From assembly GCF_001434115.1 (NCBI RefSeq), contig NZ_AZDW01000041.1, positions 1 through 34,098 of the forward strand: a stretch of 34,098 nucleotides of DNA, in the 5' to 3' direction. A program made the translations under genes and the position numbers. This DNA is from Levilactobacillus zymae DSM 19395 (GTDB lineage: Bacteria > Bacillota > Bacilli > Lactobacillales > Lactobacillaceae). Positions 22,723 to 30,051 of this stretch are shown in pieces. The notes beneath the pieces were generated by a model. The model saw only the letters and a program-made list of their open reading frames with translations, was not told the DNA's origin and made no database searches. How positions within the stretch are numbered: the stretch's first letter is position 1; every line of letters starts with the position of its first letter.

Positions 22723-23031
22723 CTAATCCAATTCCGTGGTCACCGAGCGCTGGGTCGGCAAGTTCCCCCGCCAGATCCAACCGTCGGCATCGTTCCGATC
22801 GCTGGGCACCCGGTAAATCGGCGTCACACGTTGCGAACGCCTCGCCGGATAACACGTTACCGCCGTCGCGATTCGGTCCTGACCGTAATGCACGCGTAAC
22901 TGCTTGACCGCGAGACGGTTGTCCGCCACTAACACGTGCGAGTGCCTCGCCGTCGTCGAACTAATGGCCGCGGCATACATCCCCGATAAACTTAAACCTA
23001 ATAACATCCCCGCTTTGAAAAATTTATGCAT
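22723..23031 (-). CDS. Small secreted protein of unknown function
   Basis: 102 residues with an N-terminal signal peptide (MHKFFKAGMLLGLSLSGMYA, probable cleavage near residue 25). The mature peptide of about 75 residues is basic, with one Cys in VTCYPARRS and a Trp-containing WIWRG segment. No family is recognised. It could be a small envelope or secreted effector; there is no double-glycine leader, so it is not a classical bacteriocin precursor. AGAGGGGAA lies about eight bases before the ATG. It ends the leftward small-membrane-protein/CPBP cluster, 158 bases after the preceding gene. Confidence 0.6.
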   Translation of the reverse strand: MHKFFKAGMLLGLSLSGMYAAAISSTTARHSHVLVADNRLAVKQLRVHYGQDRIATAVTCYPARRSQRVTPIYRVPSDRNDADGWIWRGNLPTQRSVTTELD

Positions 23032-23189
23032 AAGTCTAAATTCCCCTCTATATTATCAGCCGACGTCGCGGGCCCCGATTCCCGCCGTGCCGGTCACACT
23101 AAATACACCACATTACTCTCCCTAATTTCAGTCTAGCACAAAATCAATTACCCGATGAGATAACTTTTCATTTCCTGGTTTAGTCGTCA

Positions 23190-23408
23190 TTAGCAACCCA
23201 TGTGCCAACCTGAACCCAACCAGAGAAAGCTGCAAACACCCCCGATGAGAACCACCAACGCCACCAGATACACCCCCGTCAGCGCGGTGACCAGCGGCCG
23301 ATTCGTAGTGGCTGCGGGTTGCCGACTCGCCACGGCCGTGGTCCGCACCACCAGTGTGACCAGCAGACTCACGACGCCTAAAACCACTAATAAGTATGCC
23401 CACATCAT
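23190..23408 (-). CDS. Small two-helix membrane protein
   Basis: 72 residues, with two hydrophobic segments (about 3-25 and 42-66) joined by a short polar loop containing SRQPAATTNRP. The function is unknown. The ATG at 23408 has AAAGGTG six bases upstream; a GTG at 23417 is in frame but overlaps that site. The gene begins 28 bases after the stop of the CPBP protease gene at 23437, so the two are probably one operon. This makes it a possible partner, immunity or accessory protein of the protease. Confidence 0.6.
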   Translation of the reverse strand: MMWAYLLVVLGVVSLLVTLVVRTTAVASRQPAATTNRPLVTALTGVYLVALVVLIGGVCSFLWLGSGWHMGC

Positions 23409-23436
23409 GTTAATCACCTTTCCTTACGATTATCAG

Positions 23437-24210
23437 TTACCAGACATTTTCCGCCGGCTTAGTGGGCCACTCGAGTCCGGCCCGCTTAGTCGGTCGCAAT
23501 AAAATAAGCGCCGTGACCACGTAAACACCCGCTACCGCGAGGCTCACCGGCAACGATGCCGTGGGCCGACTCTCCTCGGCGAGACCGGTCATGGCCATCA
23601 CCGTGAAGTCGTTGACGAAGTGGCAGACGATCGGCCACAGCAATCCCCGCGTGCGCAGATAAACGGCGGACAACAACATCGCTAGGGCCCACGCGTTGCC
23701 CATCTGGAGCAACGTGACGTTTAACGGCTGGTGGACCCAGTTGACCAGGTGAAACAGGCCAAAGATCAGGCTGGCACCCATTACCGCACTCAGTAAGTGC
23801 CGCGGTAACAAGCGCATGACCAGCGCCAAGACCAGGCCGCGAAAGAAGTATTCCTCATAACTGGCCGCGCATAACGCTAACAAGAAGGCCAGCGTCACCG
23901 GCATCACGAAGGGCTGGAGTTGAACCCGGGTGAAGGCTAACAGCTTCAACCCCGTCAGCGCGATGACCACCAGTGGCACCGCGTTAATGGTCACCTGTTG
24001 GCGCAGGGGTAAGGCCGACCGCAGAAAGATCGGGACCCGTAGCCATTCGGCGTTTAGCCCCAGCATGAGGACCAACAGGATGCCGTCTTGCAAGATGATA
24101 TCGGTGGGATCGGACAGTTGGCGCAGATGGCCAATCGTCCCCAACCCCAGCATCACCACTAATGACAGGGCACAGAGTCCACCTAAGCGTAAGATTGCTT
24201 TGATGTGCAT
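23437..24210 (-). CDS. CPBP family intramembrane metalloprotease (CAAX-like)
   Basis: 257 residues with about eight hydrophobic helices. The three CPBP motifs are present: motif 1 EEYFFRG (in AASYEEYFFRG), motif 2 FGLFHLVN, motif 3 HFVNDF. They place the catalytic Glu and His residues within the membrane. In lactic acid bacteria such proteins are linked to bacteriocin self-immunity or membrane-protein processing; neither can be proved here. It is followed by a small two-helix gene and preceded at 197 bases by a clearly related second copy, so the pair arose by duplication. The ATG at 24210 has AGGGGGCGG seven bases upstream. Confidence 0.85.
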   Translation of the reverse strand: MHIKAILRLGGLCALSLVVMLGLGTIGHLRQLSDPTDIILQDGILLVLMLGLNAEWLRVPIFLRSALPLRQQVTINAVPLVVIALTGLKLLAFTRVQLQPFVMPVTLAFLLALCAASYEEYFFRGLVLALVMRLLPRHLLSAVMGASLIFGLFHLVNWVHQPLNVTLLQMGNAWALAMLLSAVYLRTRGLLWPIVCHFVNDFTVMAMTGLAEESRPTASLPVSLAVAGVYVVTALILLRPTKRAGLEWPTKPAENVW

Positions 24211-24350
24211 GCCGTTACCGCCCCCTCAATAAGCCCATTATAGGCGGGCTTTAGCGGGACCGATTTAAACCCTTACTGGTTGGGTCAACCAACCGGTCAA
24301 ACAATTTAACGGTTTTAAATTGAATTGGTGGGTCAATCACCACGCCCCTA

Positions 24351-24392
24351 TACAAAACGACCGGCGCCCCCATTATCCGGAGCGCCGGTCGT
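24351..24392 (-). terminator. Terminator between the two CPBP genes
   Basis: Perfect 11-bp stem ACGACCGGCGC/GCGCCGGTCGT (24357-24367 with 24382-24392) with TTTT on the minus strand. It ends transcription of the upstream CPBP gene, so the two proteases are separate units. The 24211-24350 spacer also holds GGTTGG-GTCAA-CCAACC and AAGCCC/GGGCTT dyads and a minus-strand TATAAT near 24235. Confidence 0.8.
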
Positions 24393-24406
24393 TTGCGTAT
24401 TTATTG

Positions 24407-25183
24407 TTAATTTTCCAACGCCGCAAAGTTGGCTTGCACCTTAGGCAGCTGCTGGCGCCGTAAGAGGTACAGCGCCACGCCACAGTACAGGACGACCATC
24501 GCCCCGACCGCGATGACGCTGCCCACCGGCCGGGCTTCTTCGGACAGGCCCCCGATCAGGATGGCCACGAAGTCGTTAAAGAAGTGAATCAGAATCGGCC
24601 AGACCAGACTCCGCGTGCGCAGATAACTGGCCGCGAACAACACGCCCAACGCAAAGGCGTTTAGGATCTGCACCAGTGTTGGTTCCAGCCCCTGGTGGGT
24701 CAGGTTGACCAGGTGCGTGGCGCCGAACAGCAGGCTGCTCAACGCGACCGCTGCCCAGATTCGCCGTAGCGTGGTCAGGTGAAAGAGCCGCAAGCACAGC
24801 CCCAAAATCAACCCGCGAAACAGGTATTCCTCACAACACCCCACGAGTAGTGAAATTACCAAGGTCAATCCCACGCCTAGCGCCGGTTGGCCCACCGTCA
24901 AACTGCCGACTAACGCGACGGCGAGCAACACCATCCAGATGATGGGAAGCGTATTGATTTTCAGCTGATCGCGTAACGGCGGTGTCGGCCGCAAGTAGAC
25001 CGGCACGTGAAACCACCAGCGATTCAGTGCCAGCAACGCGACCAATAACACGCCGTCCTGGAGAAGTAACCGGCCCGTGGGACTCCAACCCAGGCTCCGC
25101 CCCAGAAACACCACGCCGAACATGATGCCTAAAACCAAAACCACTAATTCTAAAATCTGGATGCCTTGTCGTTGTAACTTCAC
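24407..25183 (-). CDS. CPBP family intramembrane metalloprotease (CAAX-like), second copy
   Basis: 258 residues with the same organisation as the gene at 23437: motif 1 EEYLFRG, motif 2 FGATHLVN, motif 3 HFFNDF, and matching intervening text (LLQDGVLLVALLALN against ILQDGILLVLMLGLN; AASYLRTRSLVWPI against SAVYLRTRGLLWPI). Several membrane helices; plasma membrane. The physiological substrate is unknown. Start is the GTG at 25183, eight bases after AAAGGAGG. It is preceded by a 67-residue membrane-protein gene that has its own terminator at 25275-25306, so this protease gene is probably transcribed from a promoter in the 25184-25270 gap that I cannot place. Confidence 0.85.
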   Translation of the reverse strand: MKLQRQGIQILELVVLVLGIMFGVVFLGRSLGWSPTGRLLLQDGVLLVALLALNRWWFHVPVYLRPTPPLRDQLKINTLPIIWMVLLAVALVGSLTVGQPALGVGLTLVISLLVGCCEEYLFRGLILGLCLRLFHLTTLRRIWAAVALSSLLFGATHLVNLTHQGLEPTLVQILNAFALGVLFAASYLRTRSLVWPILIHFFNDFVAILIGGLSEEARPVGSVIAVGAMVVLYCGVALYLLRRQQLPKVQANFAALEN

Positions 25184-25274
25184 GCCTAAATCCTCCTTTG
25201 CGCTCGTTTAGCGCAATCCACGGTTCTCTAAAGGTTAAGCATAGCACTTTGCCGCTCCAACGAATAGTCACACC

Positions 25275-25306
25275 AAAAAGGCCCCCGAAAGGTTCTTCGG
25301 CGGGCC
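25275..25306 (-). terminator. Terminator of the 67-residue membrane protein gene
   Basis: GGCCC plus CCGAA pair with TTCGG plus GGGCC (one bulged G), followed by five T on the minus strand. Confidence 0.7.
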
Positions 25307-25316
25307 GGAACTGGTC

Positions 25317-25520
25317 TTACTCACTTACGTTAAGTGACCCCTGCATCCCCACGATTACGCAGGTCGCAATCAACGCGATGAACGCGCTGACAATCACGGT
25401 ATAAATCACTTGAACCGACGCGGCCCCCTTCGTCCGGGTCGCTCCCGTAGTTCCCCGAACGTGAAACGCCACGGCCAATTCCACCACGAAAAAGATCAAC
25501 GGTAAATTGCGAATTAACAT
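25317..25520 (-). CDS. Small two-helix membrane protein
   Basis: 67 residues. The first hydrophobic segment is at the N terminus (IRNLPLIFFVVELAVAFHV). A short loop with TTGATRTKGAAS follows, then a second segment (VQVIYTVIVSAFIALIATCV) and a polar end. The family is not recognised. GGGGGAG lies eight bases before the ATG at 25520; the open frame continues to 25553 without a better start. It lies upstream of, and points toward, the two CPBP genes but is separated from them by a terminator, so it is a neighbour rather than a clear operon member. Confidence 0.6.
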   Translation of the reverse strand: MLIRNLPLIFFVVELAVAFHVRGTTGATRTKGAASVQVIYTVIVSAFIALIATCVIVGMQGSLNVSE

Positions 25521-25691
25521 TTTCTCAGCTCCCCCAAGCTTATTTACCCCCATTATGCCAAGTTTTGCGGGGAAATAGGTCGCGGGGCGGTTGGTTAAGC
25601 CAACTCCACTTATAACAGCCCGAAATTACCAAATCTTTACTAGTTTTGCCCATTGAATTTAGCATGTGAGCCGACGCGCACCTAATTGGTC

Positions 25692-25733
25692 AACGAAACT
25701 TCGTTTGAAATCCCATTTTTTCAAGCGTATGAT
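25692..25733 (+). promoter_or_regulatory. Promoter of the MATE gene with overlapping palindromic operator
   Basis: TTGAAA (25705-25710) and TATGAT (25728-25733) are 17 bp apart. The dyad AACGAA-AC-TTCGTT (25692-25705) abuts and touches the -35, as a repressor site would. No regulator gene lies next to the exporter. Confidence 0.65.
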
Positions 25734-25818
25734 TTTTAAGGCAATTAAAATACTATTTTTCTGTTCCGCCAAGTCACGCCAGCTGACGAGCGACTGTTCA
25801 GATAAGGAGTGACTTTTG

Positions 25819-27147
25819 GTGAATGATTTATTTGAAAAAGCCCCGATTCCGAAGGCCTACCTGCAATTAGCCCTGCCCGTGGTGTTGGGGATGGTCGCCA
25901 GCATGATCTACAACCTGGCAGACACGTTTTTCGTGGCTCAAACCGGTAACGCCGACCTGGTTGCCGGTATTGCCCTGGGCAGTCCCCTGTTCTCGTTCAT
26001 GCTAGCCATTGGGGACATCTTCGGCCTCGGCGGCAGTGCCGTGATTTCGCGGGTCCTCGGGAAACACGACTACCAACAAAGTGCCCGGATCAGTAGCTTT
26101 TGCTTTTACGCCGCCATCGCTTTGAGCCTGGTTCTGACCGTCCTGCTACTGGTTTTTGAGGCACCCATCTTGACCCTCCTCGGGGCCACTAACGCCACGC
26201 GGCCCTACATTGCCGACTTCTACCGGGTGTTGGTCCTGGGGTCCACCTTCATCATCGTGTCGTTAGTCCCCGGTAACATTATTCGCACGGAGGGCTTGGC
26301 GCAACTGTCGATGATCGCCACCGTTAGTGGGACGATTCTCACGATCATCCTCGACCCGCTGTTTCTCTTCGGCTTCCACTGGGGCGCTGCGGGCGTGGCA
26401 TTCACCAACGTGTTGGGCTTTGCCGTGAATACCGGGCTGCTGGTGATTTTCATGCGCCGGGCCAAATCGTTATCGTTAGCACCCAACCAAGCCCACATTT
26501 CACGTCCCACGTTTAAGGCGGTCGTGGCCGTGGGCATCCCGGCGTCCCTGACCAACCTGACTCAGAGTTTCGGCTTAATGCTGCTCAATAGTTACCTCGC
26601 CGCGTACGGGGCCCAAGCCGTGGCGGCCATGGGCATCGTCCAAAAAATCTACATGGTCGTGATGATGGTGATGATTGGGTTTGCGTTCGGGGCCCAGCCC
26701 TTGATCGGCTATAATTACGGTGCGAAAAATTGGCCCCGGCTACGCGCAACGCTCCGGTTCGACCTCAAAATCGAAGGTGGCTACGCCCTGGTCTGCGCCA
26801 TTCTGTTAATCATCTTCGCGCCCCAGTTAATTGCCTTGTTCATGAATCAGCCCACCATTGTGGCCATGGGCACGGTGATGTTGCGCGCCATCCTGATCAC
26901 CACGCCGTTAGTGGGCTTCATCCTGGTGTTCACGACCGTCTTCCAATCGGTCGGTAACGGCACCAGTGCCCTGATTATGGCCCTCGCCCGGCAAGCGGTC
27001 TTACTGGGCCTAGCCATCGTGATTCTGGCGCACTTCTTCGGGTTAACTGGGATCATCTGGGCCCAACCCGTGGCCGACGTCTTAACCTGCCTGATTGGTA
27101 GCTGGCTTTACCGCCGGGCCTTTCGGGACGTTCCCTTGCGCGCCTAA
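25819..27147 (+). CDS. MATE family efflux transporter (MepA-like)
   Basis: 442 residues with twelve predicted membrane helices and the MATE two-lobed repeat: first-lobe start PKAYLQLALPVVLGMVASM with NLADTFFVAQTG, and second-lobe start FKAVVAVGIPASLTN. GLGGSAVISRVLGK and IGFAFGAQPLIGYNYGA are family signatures of the MepA/DinF-like branch. It would export cationic drugs or metabolites in exchange for Na+ or H+. Start is the GTG at 25819, nine bases after AAGGAG; the TTG at 25816 is also possible. Single gene with a good promoter, an operator-like dyad and a perfect terminator. Confidence 0.92.
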   Translation: MNDLFEKAPIPKAYLQLALPVVLGMVASMIYNLADTFFVAQTGNADLVAGIALGSPLFSFMLAIGDIFGLGGSAVISRVLGKHDYQQSARISSFCFYAAIALSLVLTVLLLVFEAPILTLLGATNATRPYIADFYRVLVLGSTFIIVSLVPGNIIRTEGLAQLSMIATVSGTILTIILDPLFLFGFHWGAAGVAFTNVLGFAVNTGLLVIFMRRAKSLSLAPNQAHISRPTFKAVVAVGIPASLTNLTQSFGLMLLNSYLAAYGAQAVAAMGIVQKIYMVVMMVMIGFAFGAQPLIGYNYGAKNWPRLRATLRFDLKIEGGYALVCAILLIIFAPQLIALFMNQPTIVAMGTVMLRAILITTPLVGFILVFTTVFQSVGNGTSALIMALARQAVLLGLAIVILAHFFGLTGIIWAQPVADVLTCLIGSWLYRRAFRDVPLRA

Positions 27148-27161
27148 CTTGACCGTTAGAC

Positions 27162-27203
27162 AAAAAAAACGAGCCGAGAAGTAAACTTCTCGGCTCGTTT
27201 TTG
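27162..27203. terminator. Terminator of the MATE gene
   Basis: Perfect 14-bp stem AACGAGCCGAGAAG/CTTCTCGGCTCGTT (27168-27181 with 27186-27199) with a TAAA loop. The T tract on the right and A tract on the left make it potentially bidirectional. Confidence 0.9.
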
Positions 27204-27418
27204 GCAGCCGTTAGGGCGAACCCTAACAGGATTTATTTTGGAATCCACATTCCCGCAAAATCAGACACATCACAATACGGTGATCAAAAGTGCCCTGCCG
27301 CTCAAAATTCACCTAGCCGCTTGCGCGGACGTGATTGGCAAGCCAATCGCGCGTGATTTCTCGACTCATCGCATAGAGATACTCTACCATATCTCCACTC
27401 GCGATGCAAGGCCCAAAC
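27204..27418. other. Intergenic spacer with two perfect dyads
   Basis: No gene is supported; the open frame at 27238-27579 runs antisense into the Lys-rich protein gene. It contains the hairpin GTTAGGG-CGAA-CCCTAAC (27210-27227) and the near-palindrome GATTGGC-AA-GCCAATC (27333-27348). No function is assigned. Confidence 0.5.
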
Positions 27419-27445
27419 AAAAACGCCCAGGCAGTCTCCCGGACG
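27415..27445 (-). terminator. Terminator of the Lys-rich protein operon
   Basis: On the minus strand CGTCCGGG pairs with CCTGGGCG (27438-27445 with 27424-27431, two wobbles) around a 6-nt loop, followed by TTTTTGTTTG. Confidence 0.65.
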
Positions 27446-27452
27446 CTCAGCG

Positions 27453-28058
27453 TTACTTCTTAGTGGTGGTTTTCTTCGCCGTGGTCTTGCGCGTGGTCGT
27501 TTTGCGCTTGGTCGCCGGCTTGCGTGCGGCCGAAGTCTTCGCCTTAGTGGCGGGTTGCTTCAGGTCGGCCTTGGGTTGATCCGTGGCGGCCGCGGCTTCC
27601 TTGGCGTTTTCGGCGGCCGTCTGCAACTTCTCGATTTGCAACTTTAACCAGTCGTGTAGGCTGGCATCCGCCGTGTCCGCCTGGGCCACGTAGGTGTCGG
27701 CCGGAGCCAACGCGTCGATCCGTAAGCCCGACACGTTAATGTCCGGCGTTTCGATCACGGCATTGACGTTCAGCGGCGCCGTTTCGGCCACGTCCATAAT
27801 CTTCGCAATGGTCTTGGTATCCTGCAGCGGCAGGTTGATCACGCTAAGTTCCAACCGCACCGAAATATCGGTCCCGTTGACCGTGGTTTCGGCCTGGGCC
27901 AAGTGATTCTGGCCAATCTGCTCGCGGATAAAGGCGGCTAACGGGGCCACCGCCTTGTCCGGGTCGGCATAAAAAGCCTTTTGGGGCGTCTTCGAGGTGA
28001 AATGTTCCACCTCATCGTTCTCGACAGCATCAATAAAATCTTGAATCTTGCGTTCCAT
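27453..28058 (-). CDS. Protein with a histone-H1-like Lys/Thr/Ala tail
   Basis: 201 residues in two parts. Residues 1 to about 150 form an acidic to neutral mixed-structure domain of unknown family (ERKIQDFIDAVENDEVEHFT at the start; VNLxGT-like NGTDISVRLELSVINL in the middle). Residues about 160-201 are a low-complexity tail of Lys, Thr, Ala, Arg and Pro (ATKAKTSAARKPATKRK, then TTTRKTTAKK), resembling histone H1 or bacterial nucleoid-protein tails. The tail would bind nucleic acid or other polyanions. It has no signal peptide. The ATG at 28058 follows GAGGTG. It starts 16 bases after the stop of the 4-TM protein gene, so the two form an operon. Function is unknown. Confidence 0.7.
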   Translation of the reverse strand: MERKIQDFIDAVENDEVEHFTSKTPQKAFYADPDKAVAPLAAFIREQIGQNHLAQAETTVNGTDISVRLELSVINLPLQDTKTIAKIMDVAETAPLNVNAVIETPDINVSGLRIDALAPADTYVAQADTADASLHDWLKLQIEKLQTAAENAKEAAAATDQPKADLKQPATKAKTSAARKPATKRKTTTRKTTAKKTTTKK

Positions 28059-28074
28059 TTCTACTCACCTCGTC

Positions 28075-28482
28075 CTATTCGCCAAATCGTCTGCGGTCAC
28101 GGGCGTCGCGTTCGGCTTTCCGTAAGCGCAATGCCAGGACTAACCAGTAGGCGTTGGCCACCAGCATCCCAATGCTAAAGGCGGACATCACCAACCGAAT
28201 GGTCAAGCTGGCGTGACTGGTCCCCCACATCACGAACACCATGCCCAGCAGACCCAAAGAATACAACACAATCACGAGTCCCAGCAAGTAAAATGATGGT
28301 TTCCAGTTTAAAATGGCTAACACAATCGGCACGGCGTACAGGACCAGTGCCAGCAGTGACGTCCGACCGAAGTCGTTGGCGACGCTCCCAATTTTAACGA
28401 AGGGTTGGTTCATCAAAAAGTTGATCACCAGAAAACCCACCAGCGAAATAATGGCCCACGAAATAACGTTGCGATCTCTCAT
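28075..28482 (-). CDS. Four-helix membrane protein of unknown function
   Basis: 135 residues with four hydrophobic segments (about 7-25, 42-58, 64-85 and 97-117) and a strongly basic cytoplasmic C terminus (LRLRKAERDARDRRR). No family is recognised. AAGGAG lies eight bases before the ATG at 28482. First gene of an operon with the Lys-rich-tail protein. Its likely promoter (TAGAAT near 28556, -35 weak) would lie upstream of the lplA terminator hairpin at 28517-28540, so the hairpin may act as an attenuator, or the operon may depend on read-through from lplA. Confidence 0.7.
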   Translation of the reverse strand: MRDRNVISWAIISLVGFLVINFLMNQPFVKIGSVANDFGRTSLLALVLYAVPIVLAILNWKPSFYLLGLVIVLYSLGLLGMVFVMWGTSHASLTIRLVMSAFSIGMLVANAYWLVLALRLRKAERDARDRRRFGE

Positions 28483-28512
28483 TTAAAAAACTCCTTATAA
28501 TAGTCGGGAAAC

Positions 28513-28540
28513 TAAAAAACGCGGCCAACCGACCGCGTTT
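28513..28540 (-). terminator. Terminator of lplA (possibly an attenuator for the next operon)
   Basis: AAACGCGG/CCGCGTTT stem (28533-28540 with 28517-28524) with an 8-nt loop and T run on the minus strand, about 70 bases after the lplA stop codon and just before the 4-TM gene. Confidence 0.75.
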
Positions 28541-28608
28541 AGTCAATTTGATTCTATTCTAACGTATTCCGCAGGGAAAATCAGTAAAATCTCCGAATCC
28601 GTTTTCAA

Positions 28609-29622
28609 CTAGTCGACTAACAGGTCCAAGATGGCGTTCACGTCAATTCCGTTGAAGTACTTCTGCGTATCTACGGCGTTCAACACGGCCCCGACATGTT
28701 CGCGGTCGTAACGCACCCCTTCCAGCTTATCCGCCAGTTCGGTCACGTCACTTGGCCCGAAGAAGTCCCCGTAGAACTTGATGTTCTTGATCTTACCACC
28801 TTCGACCAATAACCGTGCGTCGATGGTGCCGGCCGTGAAGTGTTGCCGCTTCTTGACCGTGAATTCTGGGGAGTTGCCGTAAACCCAATCCCAGTTGCTG
28901 TAGTATTGGTTGAAAATCTCGTCAATGGCGGCTTGTTCGTCGTCGTTGATTTGAACTTCCTTGTCCTTGATGGCATCGAGGTTATCAACGTGGAAGAGTT
29001 CCTTCAGCAAGGTGTCCCGGAATTCTGGCACGGTCAGGTTCTGGTATTCCGGTGCCAGGTATGGCTTGAGGTTCGTGACCCGAGAACGCACGGACTTGAT
29101 CCCCTTGGACTTCATCTTGTCGGCTGGGACGTTCAGGGCGTGGGCAATCACGTCTTGGTCCACGTCGAGCATTAAGGTCCCGTGGGAGAAAGTTTTACCG
29201 CTGTGCGAATACATCGCGTTGCCGGAGAACTTCTTGCCGTCAACTAAGATATCGTTCCGGCCGGACACTTCGGCACTGGTGGCACCCATGTCATGCAAGG
29301 CGTCGACGACCGGTTGAACGAAGGACTTGAAGTCCCCGAATTCTTCACTGTCGCTATCCACCACGAAGCTAAAGCACAGGTTCCCTAAGTCTTGGTAGAC
29401 CGCGCCCCCACCGGATAACCGCCGAGTTACGGTGATATTGTTTTCTTCAACGTACTTTTGGTTGATTTCTTCCAAAGTGTTTTGGTTACGGCCCACAATG
29501 ATGCAGGGACCTTCGTAGTAGAACAAAACTAATGGTTCATCGAATTGCTTGTTGTTCATTAAGTATTGTTCGGTGGCTAAGTTCCGCCGAATATCGTGTG
29601 ACTTCATCGCATACCAGTACAT
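28609..29622 (-). CDS. lplA: Lipoate-protein ligase A
   Basis: 337 residues, typical for the two-domain bacterial LplA. Key motifs: RRLSGGGAVYQDLGN (lipoyl-AMP binding loop), GRNDILVDGKKFSGNAMY with the active-site Lys, and SHGTLMLDVD. The C-terminal accessory domain begins near residue 255. It activates free lipoate with ATP and attaches it to E2 or GcvH-type proteins, such as the pyruvate or acetoin dehydrogenase complex. No dehydrogenase gene is adjacent, so it serves a complex elsewhere. The ATG at 29622 follows AAAGGGG. Expression is likely under catabolite control: a perfect cre site overlaps its -35. Confidence 0.93.
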   Translation of the reverse strand: MYWYAMKSHDIRRNLATEQYLMNNKQFDEPLVLFYYEGPCIIVGRNQNTLEEINQKYVEENNITVTRRLSGGGAVYQDLGNLCFSFVVDSDSEEFGDFKSFVQPVVDALHDMGATSAEVSGRNDILVDGKKFSGNAMYSHSGKTFSHGTLMLDVDQDVIAHALNVPADKMKSKGIKSVRSRVTNLKPYLAPEYQNLTVPEFRDTLLKELFHVDNLDAIKDKEVQINDDEQAAIDEIFNQYYSNWDWVYGNSPEFTVKKRQHFTAGTIDARLLVEGGKIKNIKFYGDFFGPSDVTELADKLEGVRYDREHVGAVLNAVDTQKYFNGIDVNAILDLLVD

Positions 29623-29693
29623 AACCCAAAAACCCCTTTCAAATTAACCAACCGCGCACCCGGCGACCAAACCGGGGACACTGGTTACTTAAA

Positions 29694-29722
29694 ATCATAG
29701 CACGGATTGAAAACGATTACAA
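29694..29722 (-). promoter_or_regulatory. lplA promoter overlapped by a perfect cre site
   Basis: On the minus strand TTGTAA (29722-29717) and TATGAT (29699-29694) are 17 bp apart. The 16 bases 29707-29722, TTGAAAACGATTACAA on the plus strand, fit the full CcpA consensus WTGNAANCGNWNNCAW when read on the minus strand and cover the -35. Glucose repression of lplA through CcpA-HPr(Ser-P) is inferred. Confidence 0.75.
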
Positions 29723-30051
29723 TTGTGCTTTCAATTATAAATTTTATTGTGAAAGATTACGCAAAATTGTTCTCACAGTGACTGGTTTTTAACCGTACGG
29801 GGGCCCGTAAAATTTTGAAAGTTATCGAAATATCACGATCCGAGATAACGAAATTTATGTGACCCACCGCTGGTCAACCCCGAGCCGCACAACACCCCGT
29901 GGGCACGCAAAAAGGGCGCCCACCATGGGGGTGCCCTTTTCGGCCGGGATGTTTTTCCTGGCTGGTGATACTTAATGGTGGCCGTAACCGCCATCCCTTT
30001 TATACCTACATTATAAGCGCTTTCATTAAGAAAGGGGTCAATTTTGCTCAG
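29723..30051. other. Intergenic region between lplA and the Rrf2 gene
   Basis: No gene is seen; the open frame at 29899-30108 lacks a ribosome site and runs through a terminator. It holds CTTTCA/TGAAAG (near 29728-29755) and GTTATC/GATAAC (near 29820-29848) dyads upstream of lplA, the terminator at 29909-29940, and a cre-like sequence TATAAGCGCTTTCA at 30012-30025 (one mismatch) with no promoter attached. Confidence 0.5.
29909..29940 (-). terminator. Terminator downstream of the Rrf2 gene
   Basis: 12-bp stem AAAAGGGCGCCC/GGGTGCCCTTTT (29910-29921 with 29929-29940, one wobble). T tracts in both directions. It lies 110 bases past the Rrf2 stop codon. Confidence 0.75.

Noticed and set aside
27238-27579. 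Plus-strand open frame opposite the Lys-rich protein gene
   Set aside because: Half of it is the antisense of the low-complexity tail; no ribosome site; a terminator hairpin lies inside.
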